A DNA stretch of 15,964 nt from JBBATK01 sp044228285 (GTDB lineage: Bacteria; Bacteroidota; Ignavibacteria; Kapaibacteriales; NICIL-2). Below, piece after piece: positions 8,401-14,668 of this stretch. The stretch is from contig JBGAVD010000014.1 of assembly GCA_044228285.1 (NCBI GenBank), positions 1 through 15,964 on the forward strand. Direction: 5' to 3'. Each line of letters begins with the position of its first letter. Within the stretch, counting starts at the first letter, position 1. Below the pieces are notes generated by a model. The model was given only the letters and a program-made list of their open reading frames with translations, did not search any database and had not been told where the DNA came from. A program made the translations under genes and the position numbers.

Positions 8401-8599
8401 GGCACGCAGTGCCGGAGTAGTAGAACTCAGTGTGATCAATCCAATTGCAAACACACTTATCAGCACTCTTCAAGAGTACTCCGATGTTGGACTCAATCGC
8501 AAGGCTATCAGCATTGAGCATCTTCCAAACGGAGTGTACTATCTACAACTCAGTTGCAACGATGCAGTTCGTAGCAAGAAGTTCGTCGTGTTACACTAG
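5432..8599 (+). CDS. large multidomain secreted protein with PKD domain and T9SS type-A sorting domain
   Basis: 1055 residues. MKKLLLVLMLLAASGSALAQ is a Sec signal peptide (cleavage near 20). Three ~75-residue repeats follow, starting near 26, 102 and 176, with pattern Y-W-F/V-D-G ... LNNG-x-HTLSIRF-x-DNNN-x-W. A PKD-like domain lies at about 240-310 (FRWNFGDGTTDTT, HTYKQPGVYTVTLQATN). Residues ~400-540 form a beta-rich domain ending IPANSSRTLELKIK. Residues ~545-665 are a helical, Gly/Trp-rich and Cys-containing insertion. At ~685-865 is a domain starting SFDPNEMVGPHG and ending IIFDLNQPIYTN, known from large bacterial surface proteins. An Ig-like domain follows (~866-960, SAPQSQL ... FFSIASDSVGNEE). 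The end (~972-1055, VSPNPAS ... NGVYYLQLSCNDA ... KKFVVLH) is a type IX type-A sorting domain. It probably crosses the outer membrane through T9SS and is anchored or released. No enzyme domain was recognised, so adhesion or structure is the likely role. It is paired with the beta-helix gene. Confidence 0.88.
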   Translation: MKKLLLVLMLLAASGSALAQRVTSLEYWFDGNYALKQSKSVNAAGSLASIVESLDVPTLNNGFHTLSIRFSDNNNKWSSVVDRTFFKAEAAASTSTSIVAVEYWVDGLRVNSTKKSLTAFNGILVDQLDLPSLNNGMHTLSIRFLDNNNLWTGTKDYVFFKAGSTADAEFLVTKMRYWFDNDSTQIIEVSMPKAASIIDLQQYIDLKSPSPDLFPQLFSIQFGDNSGLWSAVYTKTFVPEPSFEAYQYLNTISFRNTSSFSRSFRWNFGDGTTDTTVNPTHTYKQPGVYTVTLQATNKLGTRDSFDVIQVRGLREVVSNRAGNAGDASILVYGAGFARDAKVWLEGPTTIQADTSYIERMDAMYARFDLRSKPLGVYDVAVQFPGDTVMRLLKSFTIEAATAAQPFVSVDGRNRILFGRWQSYQMNIGNSGNVDASGVPLLMVVSKSDGLELDFRNLNIAVSASTAASGLSYLLDSVPNRFEIDELFGEPFEGYVYVFYIPNIPANSSRTLELKIKTNQSFKLYTWMNAPYFQSPFDDAVASCINEAIAWYAMEKGLDLGLKFIPGAGCLKNIGKESYGMMSRVIERKIGKDSDGKPYKTWGEWAWGWGNWAVDMTAIGVGCAMDVFPPTKAAKFAYASYKTIIELNKIKKDVRKLASADAKCREKFKHLSKKDQYVAAVSSFDPNEMVGPHGYTAQRFTHNQGSYDYSIFFENKSSASAAAQEVIILDTLDKKVFDLSSFTFGSFSYGATVTHPLSTISHFTINIDSVRNKAEMLRVNASIDTATGIVRWQFITLNPATMDYPEDPDAGFLPPNVNAPEGEGCVRFSVKLKSNLPENVAIVNRAKIIFDLNQPIYTNTYSNALDLSAPQSQLTEVRTTATPYLYRFHVSAQDALSGVRYVTLYGSRNDSAYIPLMLSAQTTFLYQCEPGVQYKFFSIASDSVGNEEAMKTKAEQSSQTVDVPEEFSASRIDELDVSPNPASTMLYLRYSARSAGVVELSVINPIANTLISTLQEYSDVGLNRKAISIEHLPNGVYYLQLSCNDAVRSKKFVVLH

Positions 8600-8645
8600 C
8601 AACGAATGCTTCATGGCATTCTGCAACCTTAACGCATAGTACGAG

Positions 8646-8679
8646 CAAGCGCACGCAAGAAAGATCTTGCGTGCGCTTG
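8646..8679. terminator. perfect 15-bp hairpin between convergent genes
   Basis: The 15 bases 8646-8660 are the exact reverse complement of 8665-8679, with an AAGA loop. The hairpin lies between the ends of the secreted protein gene (8599, plus) and the sigma factor gene (8717, minus), where a bidirectional terminator is expected. Neither side has a T-run, so it may act as a transcript-end stabiliser or work with Rho rather than as a classical intrinsic terminator. Confidence 0.6.
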
Positions 8680-8716
8680 TGGTATCTGGGTGTTATGAAC
8701 TCGAAGTGAAGCGACT

Positions 8717-9526
8717 TTAGAGATACTCTTTTAGGTTCATTTGCAGTTCTCGTCGGGCTCGTTGAATGCGTTTATGGACAGCATCTCTCCCCAGACCCAA
8801 GGTGCAAGCAACCTCCTCAGCGCTGAAGCCCTGACTATGAAGTTCGAAGCAAGCTCGAAGTGAAGGCGACAATCGTTGAAGTGCATAGCTTATGTCCAGA
8901 CTGTGCTGTGTAGGCAGTTCTTCAAAGAAGTCGTCATCGAGATCCAGTTCAGACTCCGGGATTGTCTCACTCGATCCTAAATCGCTGAATACTGTTGTGC
9001 GAAGTTGCATACGCCGCGCATCCAACAACATGCGCGAGGCTACGCAGTGCAGCCACTTTCGCAATTCCTCTTCATGTAAGTGAATTCCAGATTTCGCCTG
9101 CAGTGAAAGCAAACGAAGGATAGCGTTATGCAAGGCATCCGCGCGGTCGTGCGAGGTAGCATAACCGAAGCTACGATACAAGTGTGTAGCCACATTGCTC
9201 ATCGTGCCCTGCCAAAGATTAGCATAACTAGGCTCCTCATTCTCTGTCACCGTGCCTCTACTCTCTACCCCACCAGCTATCTGTACTCCAGGTGGAGCCG
9301 CACTGTGTAGACTACTGAAAGGAGAAAGCGTACCAACCGCACTCATAACTGCTACGCTTGAGTTCGTCTGTGCTGTACTCATGACGCTCAGCGTGTTTGC
9401 ATGTGCGCCAGTCAATGCAGGCTGGGCAAGTGAGACAGCATTCGAAGGCTTTGTGCAAACGATTGTATTGATCGAGTCGATTGTGTTGATTGTGTTGATT
9501 GTATTGATTGTGCTCATGGTGCTCAT
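8717..9526 (-). CDS. ECF-type RNA polymerase sigma factor with unusual N-terminal extension
   Basis: The C-terminal ~175 residues are a sigma-70 family ECF factor. Region 2 reads NLWQGTMSNVATHLYRSFGYATSHDRADALHNAILRLL, then a linker with the acidic stretch ELDLDDDFFEELP. Region 4 follows: LQRLSPSLRACFELHSQGFSAEEVACTLGLGRDAVHKRIQRARREL, a helix-turn-helix that reads the -35 element. The start is uncertain. The frame is open to an ATG at 9640 (307 aa), an ATG at 9526 (269 aa, chosen here) and a GTG at 9250 (177 aa, normal ECF length, with AGAGG four bases upstream). The extra N-terminal residues are rich in Ser, Thr, Ala and Asn and contain NTI repeats from a 9-bp minisatellite; no known domain was recognised. 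No anti-sigma gene is adjacent. Core identity is firm; the start and the reality of the extension are not. Confidence 0.85.
   Translation of the reverse strand: MSTMSTINTINTINTIDSINTIVCTKPSNAVSLAQPALTGAHANTLSVMSTAQTNSSVAVMSAVGTLSPFSSLHSAAPPGVQIAGGVESRGTVTENEEPSYANLWQGTMSNVATHLYRSFGYATSHDRADALHNAILRLLSLQAKSGIHLHEEELRKWLHCVASRMLLDARRMQLRTTVFSDLGSSETIPESELDLDDDFFEELPTQHSLDISYALQRLSPSLRACFELHSQGFSAEEVACTLGLGRDAVHKRIQRARRELQMNLKEYL
9248..9259 (-). promoter_or_regulatory. Shine-Dalgarno plus GTG, alternative sigma factor start
   Basis: On the minus strand AGAGG (9259-9255) precedes a GTG (9250-9248) by four bases. Starting here gives a 177-residue protein, the usual size of an ECF sigma factor, beginning shortly before region 2. 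This is the best ribosome-binding site in the frame. It competes with the ATG starts upstream, which have weak or poorly spaced signals. Confidence 0.45.
9461..9523. repeat. 9-bp minisatellite
   Basis: Seven contiguous 9-bp units related to GATTGTGTT, with variants GATTGTATT, GATCGAGTC, GATTGTGCT and CATGGTGCT. The period is a multiple of three. On the minus strand the array encodes MSTMSTINTINTINTIDSINTIV-like residues in the sigma factor's frame, so copy-number change would not shift the frame. Two ATG codons fall in the array, at 9526 and 9517. Confidence 0.85.
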
Positions 9527-9637
9527 GTAATAGTTGTTTGGGAAGTGGTCTATGGAAAATCGAGCGGACTGTTCCGATTTTTCAATGTGCATGTATCCTG
9601 TGGAACACCTGTTGAGCACCTGCCTGGTGTAAGAATA

Positions 9638-9652
9638 CATGGCTCCGCCATG
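9638..9652. repeat. palindrome covering the upstream sigma-factor ATG
   Basis: CATGGC-TCC-GCCATG is a perfect 6-bp stem with a triloop, extending by A-T at 9637/9653. On the minus strand the loop and flank read GGCGGAGCC: a GGAG lies in the loop, and the ATG at 9640 is inside the stem. If that ATG is used, the structure could hide it; if not, this is another intergenic mini-hairpin of the kind seen at 4045 and 4105. Confidence 0.6.
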
Positions 9653-10352
9653 TGCCTGAGGTCGAGCGAGCTTGCGGCTCGGCAGACAAAACGCTTGCCG
9701 TCTATCTGAGATATTGTGTAACGAAGATCAGTTGTTTATTCGAAGCACTATGAAGCGCTGAGATACAGCGCTCGTAGTACGGTCAACTATTGCGAGGAAT
9801 GCGAGCACGAGAACTCTACGAACGAGTGATGCGAGGGATTGATGATGCTGAGCACTGAACCCAGACACTTCCTCAGCCAGGAGCTTGGAAGATGTTGTGT
9901 ACTGCGCGCCAGGTTCGAGGCTGAAACAGCACTTGACCACTGCACTTAACCACAACACAAGGCTCGAGACCAGATACGTGCGAAGAGCCGGCAAAGCGAG
10001 AGAGAAAGTTGCGTAGATCATAGAGGATAGCGCGAGTTGCTATCTAGGTCTACGGAGCGTCGCGCCGGCAACGACATTGTGTGGAACCCGATTGTTCAGC
10101 GACGAGCTGAATGATTGAGTTTCTTCTGAACGCGTGCAAAATAGTGCGTAGCCTATTGTCCCTACAAGAGCTCCACGCACTCCGAGCGCCCTTTATTTAT
10201 GCACGATTTTATCCTCATGTGGAAAAGTTAAGCCAAGAAACACGCTTAAAACACAGAAATACGCATTTTTACCTATTGATTTCCACACCGTCCGAGCTGG
10301 CACTTGGTTTGCAACATCTCGTTTTTCAATAGCCCAACAGGCTGGAGCCAGG
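9653..10352. other. gene-free divergent region before flhB
   Basis: About 700 bases between the divergent sigma-factor frame and flhB hold no gene I can support. Open frames on both strands (for example 9728-10021 minus and 10111-10332 plus) lack ribosome-binding sites and recognisable protein features. The segment contains a small inverted repeat GATAGC/GCTATC (10026-10044) and, from 10190 on, an AT-rich stretch with DnaA-box-like words. It should contain the flhB promoter. Confidence 0.5.
10197..10287. other. cluster of DnaA-box-like 9-mers
   Basis: TGTGGAAAA (10218-10226) fits the relaxed DnaA-box consensus TTWTNCACA in reverse. TTATGCACG (10197), TTATCCTCA (10209) and ATTTCCACA (10279) each match eight of nine positions. 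They lie in about 90 AT-rich bases between divergent transcription units. This could be an origin fragment, a DnaA-regulated promoter or coincidence: no dnaA, dnaN or gidA gene is in the window. Confidence 0.25.
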
Positions 10353-11432
10353 ATGGCAAAAGAGACGCCGGATGGACAACAGAAGACCGAAGATGCGTCT
10401 GGGAAAAAACTCAATGACGCACGGAATCGGGGACAGGTAGCTAAGAGCACGGACGCGGTCAACGCGGCTGTTCTCTTGTTTGGTGGCTGGATGGTTTTCA
10501 GCTTCGGCCAGGGTATGTTCGATAAGATCGGTGGACTCATGAGCTACTTGCTTCGAGTTGCTCCAACCGTAACAATCACCGACACTTCCATTCCCCACTA
10601 CTACACCGTTGTTGTGCTCTTCATTGCCTCAATGACCTTGCCGCTGATGTTCATCATCATGGCTATCGGTGTAAGTATCGAGATAGCCCAAGTGGGCTTT
10701 CACTTTGCTACCGAGAAGTTCACAAAGGGAATCAACTTTGCGCAGATCTTCAATCCTCTCACGGGCTTGAAGCGCATGTTCTTCTCCAAGACCGCGTACT
10801 TCGAGATTCTCAAGAACTCCTTCAAGCTTCTCCTCTTCGGTTTTATTGTCTATCAAGTACTCTCTTCAAAAACAGAAGTACTCATGACACTCATGCAAAT
10901 GCCCTTTACGGCAGTAGCCACCTTCATGGCTACCACTGGCTTCGAGTTGGTGTTGAAAGTGGGATCGGTGTATGTGTGTATTGCTGTGGCAGACTTCTTC
11001 TTCCAGAAACGACGTTTTAAGGAAGACATGAAGATGAGTAAGCAAGAGGTGAAGGAAGAGTCGAAGCAAGCCGAAGGTGACGTGGGCGTAAAGCAGCGGA
11101 TTCGGAACATTGGACGTCAGCGCTTACGCAAGATCATGCTCAAGAATGTGCAAACAGCCGATGTCATCATCACCAACCCTACCCACTACGCTGTTGCTAT
11201 TAGTTATCAGCAAGGAAACATGTCGGCACCGAAAGTGGTCGCCAAGGGTGTTGACTTCCTCGCTCTGAAAATCCGGGAAATCGCAACCAAGCATTCGATC
11301 CCGATTGTTGAAGACCCACCGCTAGCACGTACGCTCTATGCAACCTGCGAGGTAGATCAGGAGATTCCAGAAAAGCTGTTTAAGGCAGTGGCTCAGGTTC
11401 TGGCGTACATTTATCGGCTGAAACGACGCTAA
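10353..11432 (+). CDS. flhB: flagellar biosynthesis protein FlhB
   Basis: 359 residues, full length for FlhB, the export-apparatus subunit in the inner membrane that switches substrate specificity of the flagellar type III secretion system. The N-terminus has the family's ASGKKLNDARNRGQVAKSTD segment. Four hydrophobic segments lie near 35-55, 84-112, 153-172 and 186-216. The cytoplasmic linker has MSKQEVKEESKQAEGD (~228-243). The C-terminal domain holds the autocleavage motif Asn275-Pro276-Thr277-His278. The VDFLALKIREIA and EDPPLARTLY stretches are also conserved. The start is ATG 10353, with TGGAG five bases upstream. YscU/SctU homologues of virulence secretion systems share the architecture, but the overall sequence favours FlhB. 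No other flagellar gene lies in the window; fliR or flhA, its usual neighbours, are absent on both sides. Confidence 0.93.
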   Translation: MAKETPDGQQKTEDASGKKLNDARNRGQVAKSTDAVNAAVLLFGGWMVFSFGQGMFDKIGGLMSYLLRVAPTVTITDTSIPHYYTVVVLFIASMTLPLMFIIMAIGVSIEIAQVGFHFATEKFTKGINFAQIFNPLTGLKRMFFSKTAYFEILKNSFKLLLFGFIVYQVLSSKTEVLMTLMQMPFTAVATFMATTGFELVLKVGSVYVCIAVADFFFQKRRFKEDMKMSKQEVKEESKQAEGDVGVKQRIRNIGRQRLRKIMLKNVQTADVIITNPTHYAVAISYQQGNMSAPKVVAKGVDFLALKIREIATKHSIPIVEDPPLARTLYATCEVDQEIPEKLFKAVAQVLAYIYRLKRR

Positions 11433-11560
11433 AAAAGGCCAATCACCACTCAATCACTAGCCACAAACAGGACAAGCTCGGCTCTTTGTGCCTCTAAATC
11501 CCTTTGTGTACGCATCGTATGTCCTTTCAATAGCTCTTAGCAAGCACGACAGCCGAAGTG

Positions 11561-11584
11561 GCGTGGTGCGGAACGCACCCGCGC
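11561..11584. repeat. hairpin in the nuoC leader
   Basis: GGTGCG-GAA-CGCACC (11565-11579) is a perfect 6-bp stem with a GAA triloop. With one bulged C it extends by GCGT/GCGC to 11561-11584. It lies about 75 bases before the nuoC start, between flhB and nuoC, with no T-run behind it. It may be an attenuator-like leader structure or a dispersed palindrome. Confidence 0.5.
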
Positions 11585-11659
11585 TGAGGAAAAAGACTCT
11601 GTGAGGGCTGCTTTTGCTTTTGTAAATTCGTGTCCCGAACGATCCTGAGGAATTACACT

Positions 11660-12256
11660 ATGGCCATATCAAAACAACAGATTGCCGACGTATTGAGTCC
11701 AGTCCTTGGCGAAGCTCGCATTAGCGAACACCACGGACAGTATTCTGTGCAGGTAGACCGATCTGAACTCGTTGACGCTTTGCGTGAACTTCGAGATCAC
11801 CCAACAACGCGTTTTGAGCAACTCATCGACGTGACTGTTATTGATTGGATGAACAAACGCGAACATCGCTTTGAAGTGGTGTATTTTCTCTACTCAATCA
11901 GCAACAAAGATCGCTTACGCCTGAAAGTTGCAGTTCCTGAGTCGGACGTTCATGTTCCCTCAGTAGTTTCTCTTTGGGAAAGCGCCAATTGGTATGAGCG
12001 CGAAAGCTATGACATGTATGGCATCATCTTCGATGGTCACCCTGACCTCCGTCGCTTCTATATGCCAGAAGATTATGTCGACCCTATCAGTGGTGAGCCT
12101 CTCTACCCTCTGCGTAAAGACTACCCTCTCATGGGTGTACCAGGCGCAGCAGTCATTCCCGATTTCCCAGAGCGGGAGCGCTGGAAACGCGAGAAAGAGG
12201 AATATCTCAAGCAATATCCATCCGATCCATTGGATACGAGCTACACTCGCAACTAA
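11660..12256 (+). CDS. nuoC: NADH-quinone oxidoreductase subunit C (complex I, 30 kDa subunit)
   Basis: 198 residues from ATG 11660. TGAGG at 11646-11650, nine bases upstream, favours this over a GTG at 11630. NuoC is a peripheral-arm subunit of respiratory complex I that contacts NuoD and helps form the quinone-reaction module. The family signature ERESYDMYGIIFDGHPDLRR lies at residues ~113-132, followed by FYMPEDY and PLRKDYPL (~148-157). The N-terminal half (residues ~50-90, FEQLIDVTVIDW ... FEVVYFLYSI) is also typical. It is not fused to NuoD. The usual neighbours nuoB and nuoD are absent: flhB lies upstream and a convergent peptidase gene downstream, so the gene is detached from any nuo operon, at least locally. 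Confidence 0.93.
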   Translation: MAISKQQIADVLSPVLGEARISEHHGQYSVQVDRSELVDALRELRDHPTTRFEQLIDVTVIDWMNKREHRFEVVYFLYSISNKDRLRLKVAVPESDVHVPSVVSLWESANWYERESYDMYGIIFDGHPDLRRFYMPEDYVDPISGEPLYPLRKDYPLMGVPGAAVIPDFPERERWKREKEEYLKQYPSDPLDTSYTRN

Positions 12257-12465
12257 CGAGTTTATTTCAACAGGACTATAGATTAACTACACTTCAAGAG
12301 GCATGCACTTCAGCTGCAGAGCCAGAGCTATGTTTGGTCTGCACCTGTTTACTTCAAGAGTCTTTCTTATCAACCTGTGCTTCGCACCGCTTGCTGTTGA
12401 AGGGTTCAGTTCGTGGGTAGGCACATGCATCTACAGCTCAGGAATGTGCGCCAACGTACGGGTCT

Positions 12466-13182
12466 TTATATCCAGCGACCGTAGGTTTTGAGCCATTCTA
12501 TGGCTTCTTGGTGGCGAGGGCAGACACTGGCAACGAGGTTCCAGAAGCGAGCGGAGTGGTCGGCTACTTTTGTGTGAGCCAACTCGTGCAGCACCAGATA
12601 ATCGAGCACAAAGGGTGGTGCTTTGATGAGGCGCCAGTTAAAGCTCAGCGCATGTTGTGAGGAGCAACTGCCCCAAATAGTTTTGGGCGATGAGATACGG
12701 ATCTTGGTGTAGTGGAAGCCGTAGCGTTCAGACATCACATCTACTCTCCGTGCAAAGACCTTTGCGGCTTCTTCTTTGTACCATTGTTCAGCAACAGCAG
12801 GATCGAGCAAGTTACGTCCAGAGCAGATGCTCAACTCATCACTATCAATCCACACTTCATCATGTAGGCTAGCGCGAAACACAAAGCGATAGCACTTCCC
12901 GCGGAACAGCACTTCGTTTGCTTTAACTTCGATGCGGGCCAGTTTGGAGAAACGATCACGTTGCTTCAGAATCCAGTCAGAGTGCTTTTCGATAAGCTCA
13001 ACAACTCGCTCGTGTGAGTAGCGCAATGGAGCAACAAAATGCACCTTGCCATCATGATGAACCATGATGCGAGCGTGCTTTACCTTCTTGCGACTGAGCA
13101 CAAGATGAGGCATGATTTGGCGCAGAGTTTCGGGTTCAGCCGTGCTCTTGCGCTTAAACAGTGATCGGAGAAATCGGGGCAT
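12466..13182 (-). CDS. YgjP-like zinc metallopeptidase (DUF45/M48 family)
   Basis: 238 residues. The C-terminal half has the DUF45/YgjP signature: WGSCSSQHALSFNWRLIKAP (~170-189), then VLDYLVLHELAH (192-203) with the zinc-binding His199-Glu200-x-x-His203. The third probable ligand is His209 in DHSARFW. The N-terminal half (~25-120) is the beta-rich part usual in these proteins (SRKKVKHARIMVHHDGKVHFVAP). The basic first 15 residues are not a signal peptide, so the enzyme is probably cytoplasmic. The family is predicted to be proteolytic; some members sit beside restriction systems, but none is seen here. The start is ATG 13182, preceded by a purine-rich GAGAGCGAG. It lies 153 bases downstream of the hydrolase gene on the same strand, with a weak terminator between them. 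Confidence 0.9.
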   Translation of the reverse strand: MPRFLRSLFKRKSTAEPETLRQIMPHLVLSRKKVKHARIMVHHDGKVHFVAPLRYSHERVVELIEKHSDWILKQRDRFSKLARIEVKANEVLFRGKCYRFVFRASLHDEVWIDSDELSICSGRNLLDPAVAEQWYKEEAAKVFARRVDVMSERYGFHYTKIRISSPKTIWGSCSSQHALSFNWRLIKAPPFVLDYLVLHELAHTKVADHSARFWNLVASVCPRHQEAIEWLKTYGRWI

Positions 13183-13311
13183 CTCGCTCTCTGTTTGCGT
13201 GAAAGAATGGTGTCGTTTTGGACGTAGGTCCGAACCAATTTAGGACGTCAGACGCATCAACGCAACGGAATAATCGCGAGCTTATGAAAATTTTAAAGTG
13301 TCAGACTGGAC

Positions 13312-13334
13312 ATAGAAAGAAAACCTCGTTTTCT
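13312..13334 (-). terminator. AT-rich terminator-like hairpin after the hydrolase gene
   Basis: AGAAAAC (13318-13324) pairs with GTTTTCT (13328-13334) around a CTC loop. It begins just past the minus-strand stop at 13336-13338. Read on the minus strand the stem is followed by TTCTAT, a weak T-rich tail. It fits a modest intrinsic terminator for the hydrolase gene, but the stem is AT-rich. Confidence 0.45.
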
Positions 13335-13335
13335 A

Positions 13336-14460
13336 TCAGATTTTGACGATTTCGCCCACATGAGGGATCAAGATTTCCGTCTTCTGCTTCCCAGATTCGC
13401 GCATAGCCTGAAGGGCGCGAACGGGGTCGCCTGGTGCTTCATCAGCCAGATCATAGGTGGCATAGTGCATGGGAATGAACTGCTTTGCGCCCATATCATC
13501 GGCAGCGCGAACAGCGCTTTGTGGTGAGGTGTGATTTTGCGACATAAACCACTCTGGTTTGTAGGCACCTACACCGATGATCGCAACATCGACGGGACCA
13601 AAGAGTTCTTTCACCTTTGCAAAGTGTGATCCATAGCCAGAGTCACCACCCCAAAAGATGGTCTTAGCATTTGCTCGAATAACAAAGCTGCCCCATAGAG
13701 CTGCGTTCTGGTCAAAGACACCGCGGCGTGACCAGTGTCTGGCGGGCATATAGTACACCTCAGCTACACGACCACCACGAAGGAATGTGGTATCATACTG
13801 TTGAAACCATCCTGCAGCCTGAATATGTTGTGCACCATTGAGATCGCGGATCACTTCATCTGCACCTAGTCCGCAGAGATACTGTGAATTTGCATTGCGT
13901 TTGCTGAGATAGCGGAGCGATGGAGGGTCGGCATGATCTGCGTGCACATGCGACATCAGCACCACATCAAGATCTTTGATGTACTCAGGCGAGACAGGGA
14001 GCGAACACAGTCGATCGCGCATAAAAATATTGCCGAACAGCGGATCGGTAAAGAAGCTTATGCCTCCCACACGAATAAAGAAACTCGCGTGACCAAACCA
14101 TACTATGCAATCCTGGTCGTTCTTGAGGAACGAATCGTCTCTCACCACACGAAGGCGAAAAGTATCTGCCTTCTTCTCTTTACTTGAACTACTCGGCGAC
14201 GTTTGCCAGTCCACCAAGCGCCAAATGGATGTATCGTGGATGTACTCATGGTTGAGGAAACGCTTTGACGAATCCAGAGGGTTTCCTTCCCATCCAGGAA
14301 GCATCACGGGTAGATTTGGGTTCTTGGCAAAATCTGTCGTGAGCTGCGCTATCTCTCTACCAAGCATAGGATGCGCAAGCTGAGATGAGGCACGGAGCAA
14401 GGAGTCTCCCAACATAAAAGTGGGAAGCGCTGTGAGAAAGGAACGACGGAGCTTATTCAT
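13336..14460 (-). CDS. Tat-exported metallo-beta-lactamase-fold hydrolase, NAPE-PLD/UlaG-like
   Basis: 374 residues. MNKLRRSFLTALPTFML is a probable twin-arginine signal (RRSFL). The catalytic part starts near 115 with IVWFGHASFFIRVGG and FFTDPLFGN. The metal-binding motif His171-x-His173-x-Asp175-His176 (SHVHADHAD) follows. Further ligand candidates are His242 in PARHWSRR, Asp273 in GGDSGYG, His310 in QNHTSP and His332 in MHYAT. This spacing matches, from memory, the residues of N-acylphosphatidylethanolamine phospholipase D, which cleaves membrane N-acyl-ethanolamine lipids with two zinc ions. Bacterial homologues have mostly unproven substrates. With a Tat signal it would act in the periplasm, plausibly on phospholipids or another phosphodiester. 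All key residues are present. It stands upstream of the YgjP-like gene on the same strand. Confidence 0.88.
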   Translation of the reverse strand: MNKLRRSFLTALPTFMLGDSLLRASSQLAHPMLGREIAQLTTDFAKNPNLPVMLPGWEGNPLDSSKRFLNHEYIHDTSIWRLVDWQTSPSSSSKEKKADTFRLRVVRDDSFLKNDQDCIVWFGHASFFIRVGGISFFTDPLFGNIFMRDRLCSLPVSPEYIKDLDVVLMSHVHADHADPPSLRYLSKRNANSQYLCGLGADEVIRDLNGAQHIQAAGWFQQYDTTFLRGGRVAEVYYMPARHWSRRGVFDQNAALWGSFVIRANAKTIFWGGDSGYGSHFAKVKELFGPVDVAIIGVGAYKPEWFMSQNHTSPQSAVRAADDMGAKQFIPMHYATYDLADEAPGDPVRALQAMRESGKQKTEILIPHVGEIVKI

Positions 14461-14668
14461 AAAGGCAATACTTGGAACAAAAACAGTAGCAGTAAATACT
14501 CAACTCTGTGTCCGTGAAAGAACGAATAAGTGGGCTATCTGGTGTATGAACAGCGACGGAATATAGCAGATTTTGAGTCCAATGAGATCTATGCGTTTGA
14601 GTTTTGGGTAGCTCCTGCAATATGTACCAGACTCATTGGCTAGCGAAGAACCAAGATTGGCAACGTGC

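Noticed and set aside
9728..10021. 97-codon open frame on the minus strand in the gene-free region before flhB
   Set aside because: No ribosome-binding site, no recognisable motif, and a residue mix that does not resemble the neighbouring proteins; it looks like a chance open frame.
10111..10332. 73-codon open frame on the plus strand directly before flhB
   Set aside because: No Shine-Dalgarno sequence or family resemblance; it overlaps the AT-rich segment expected to hold the flhB promoter.
10353..11432. Virulence type III secretion gene (sctU/yscU) instead of flhB
   Set aside because: The N-terminal and linker sequences fit FlhB, and no injectisome genes are nearby.
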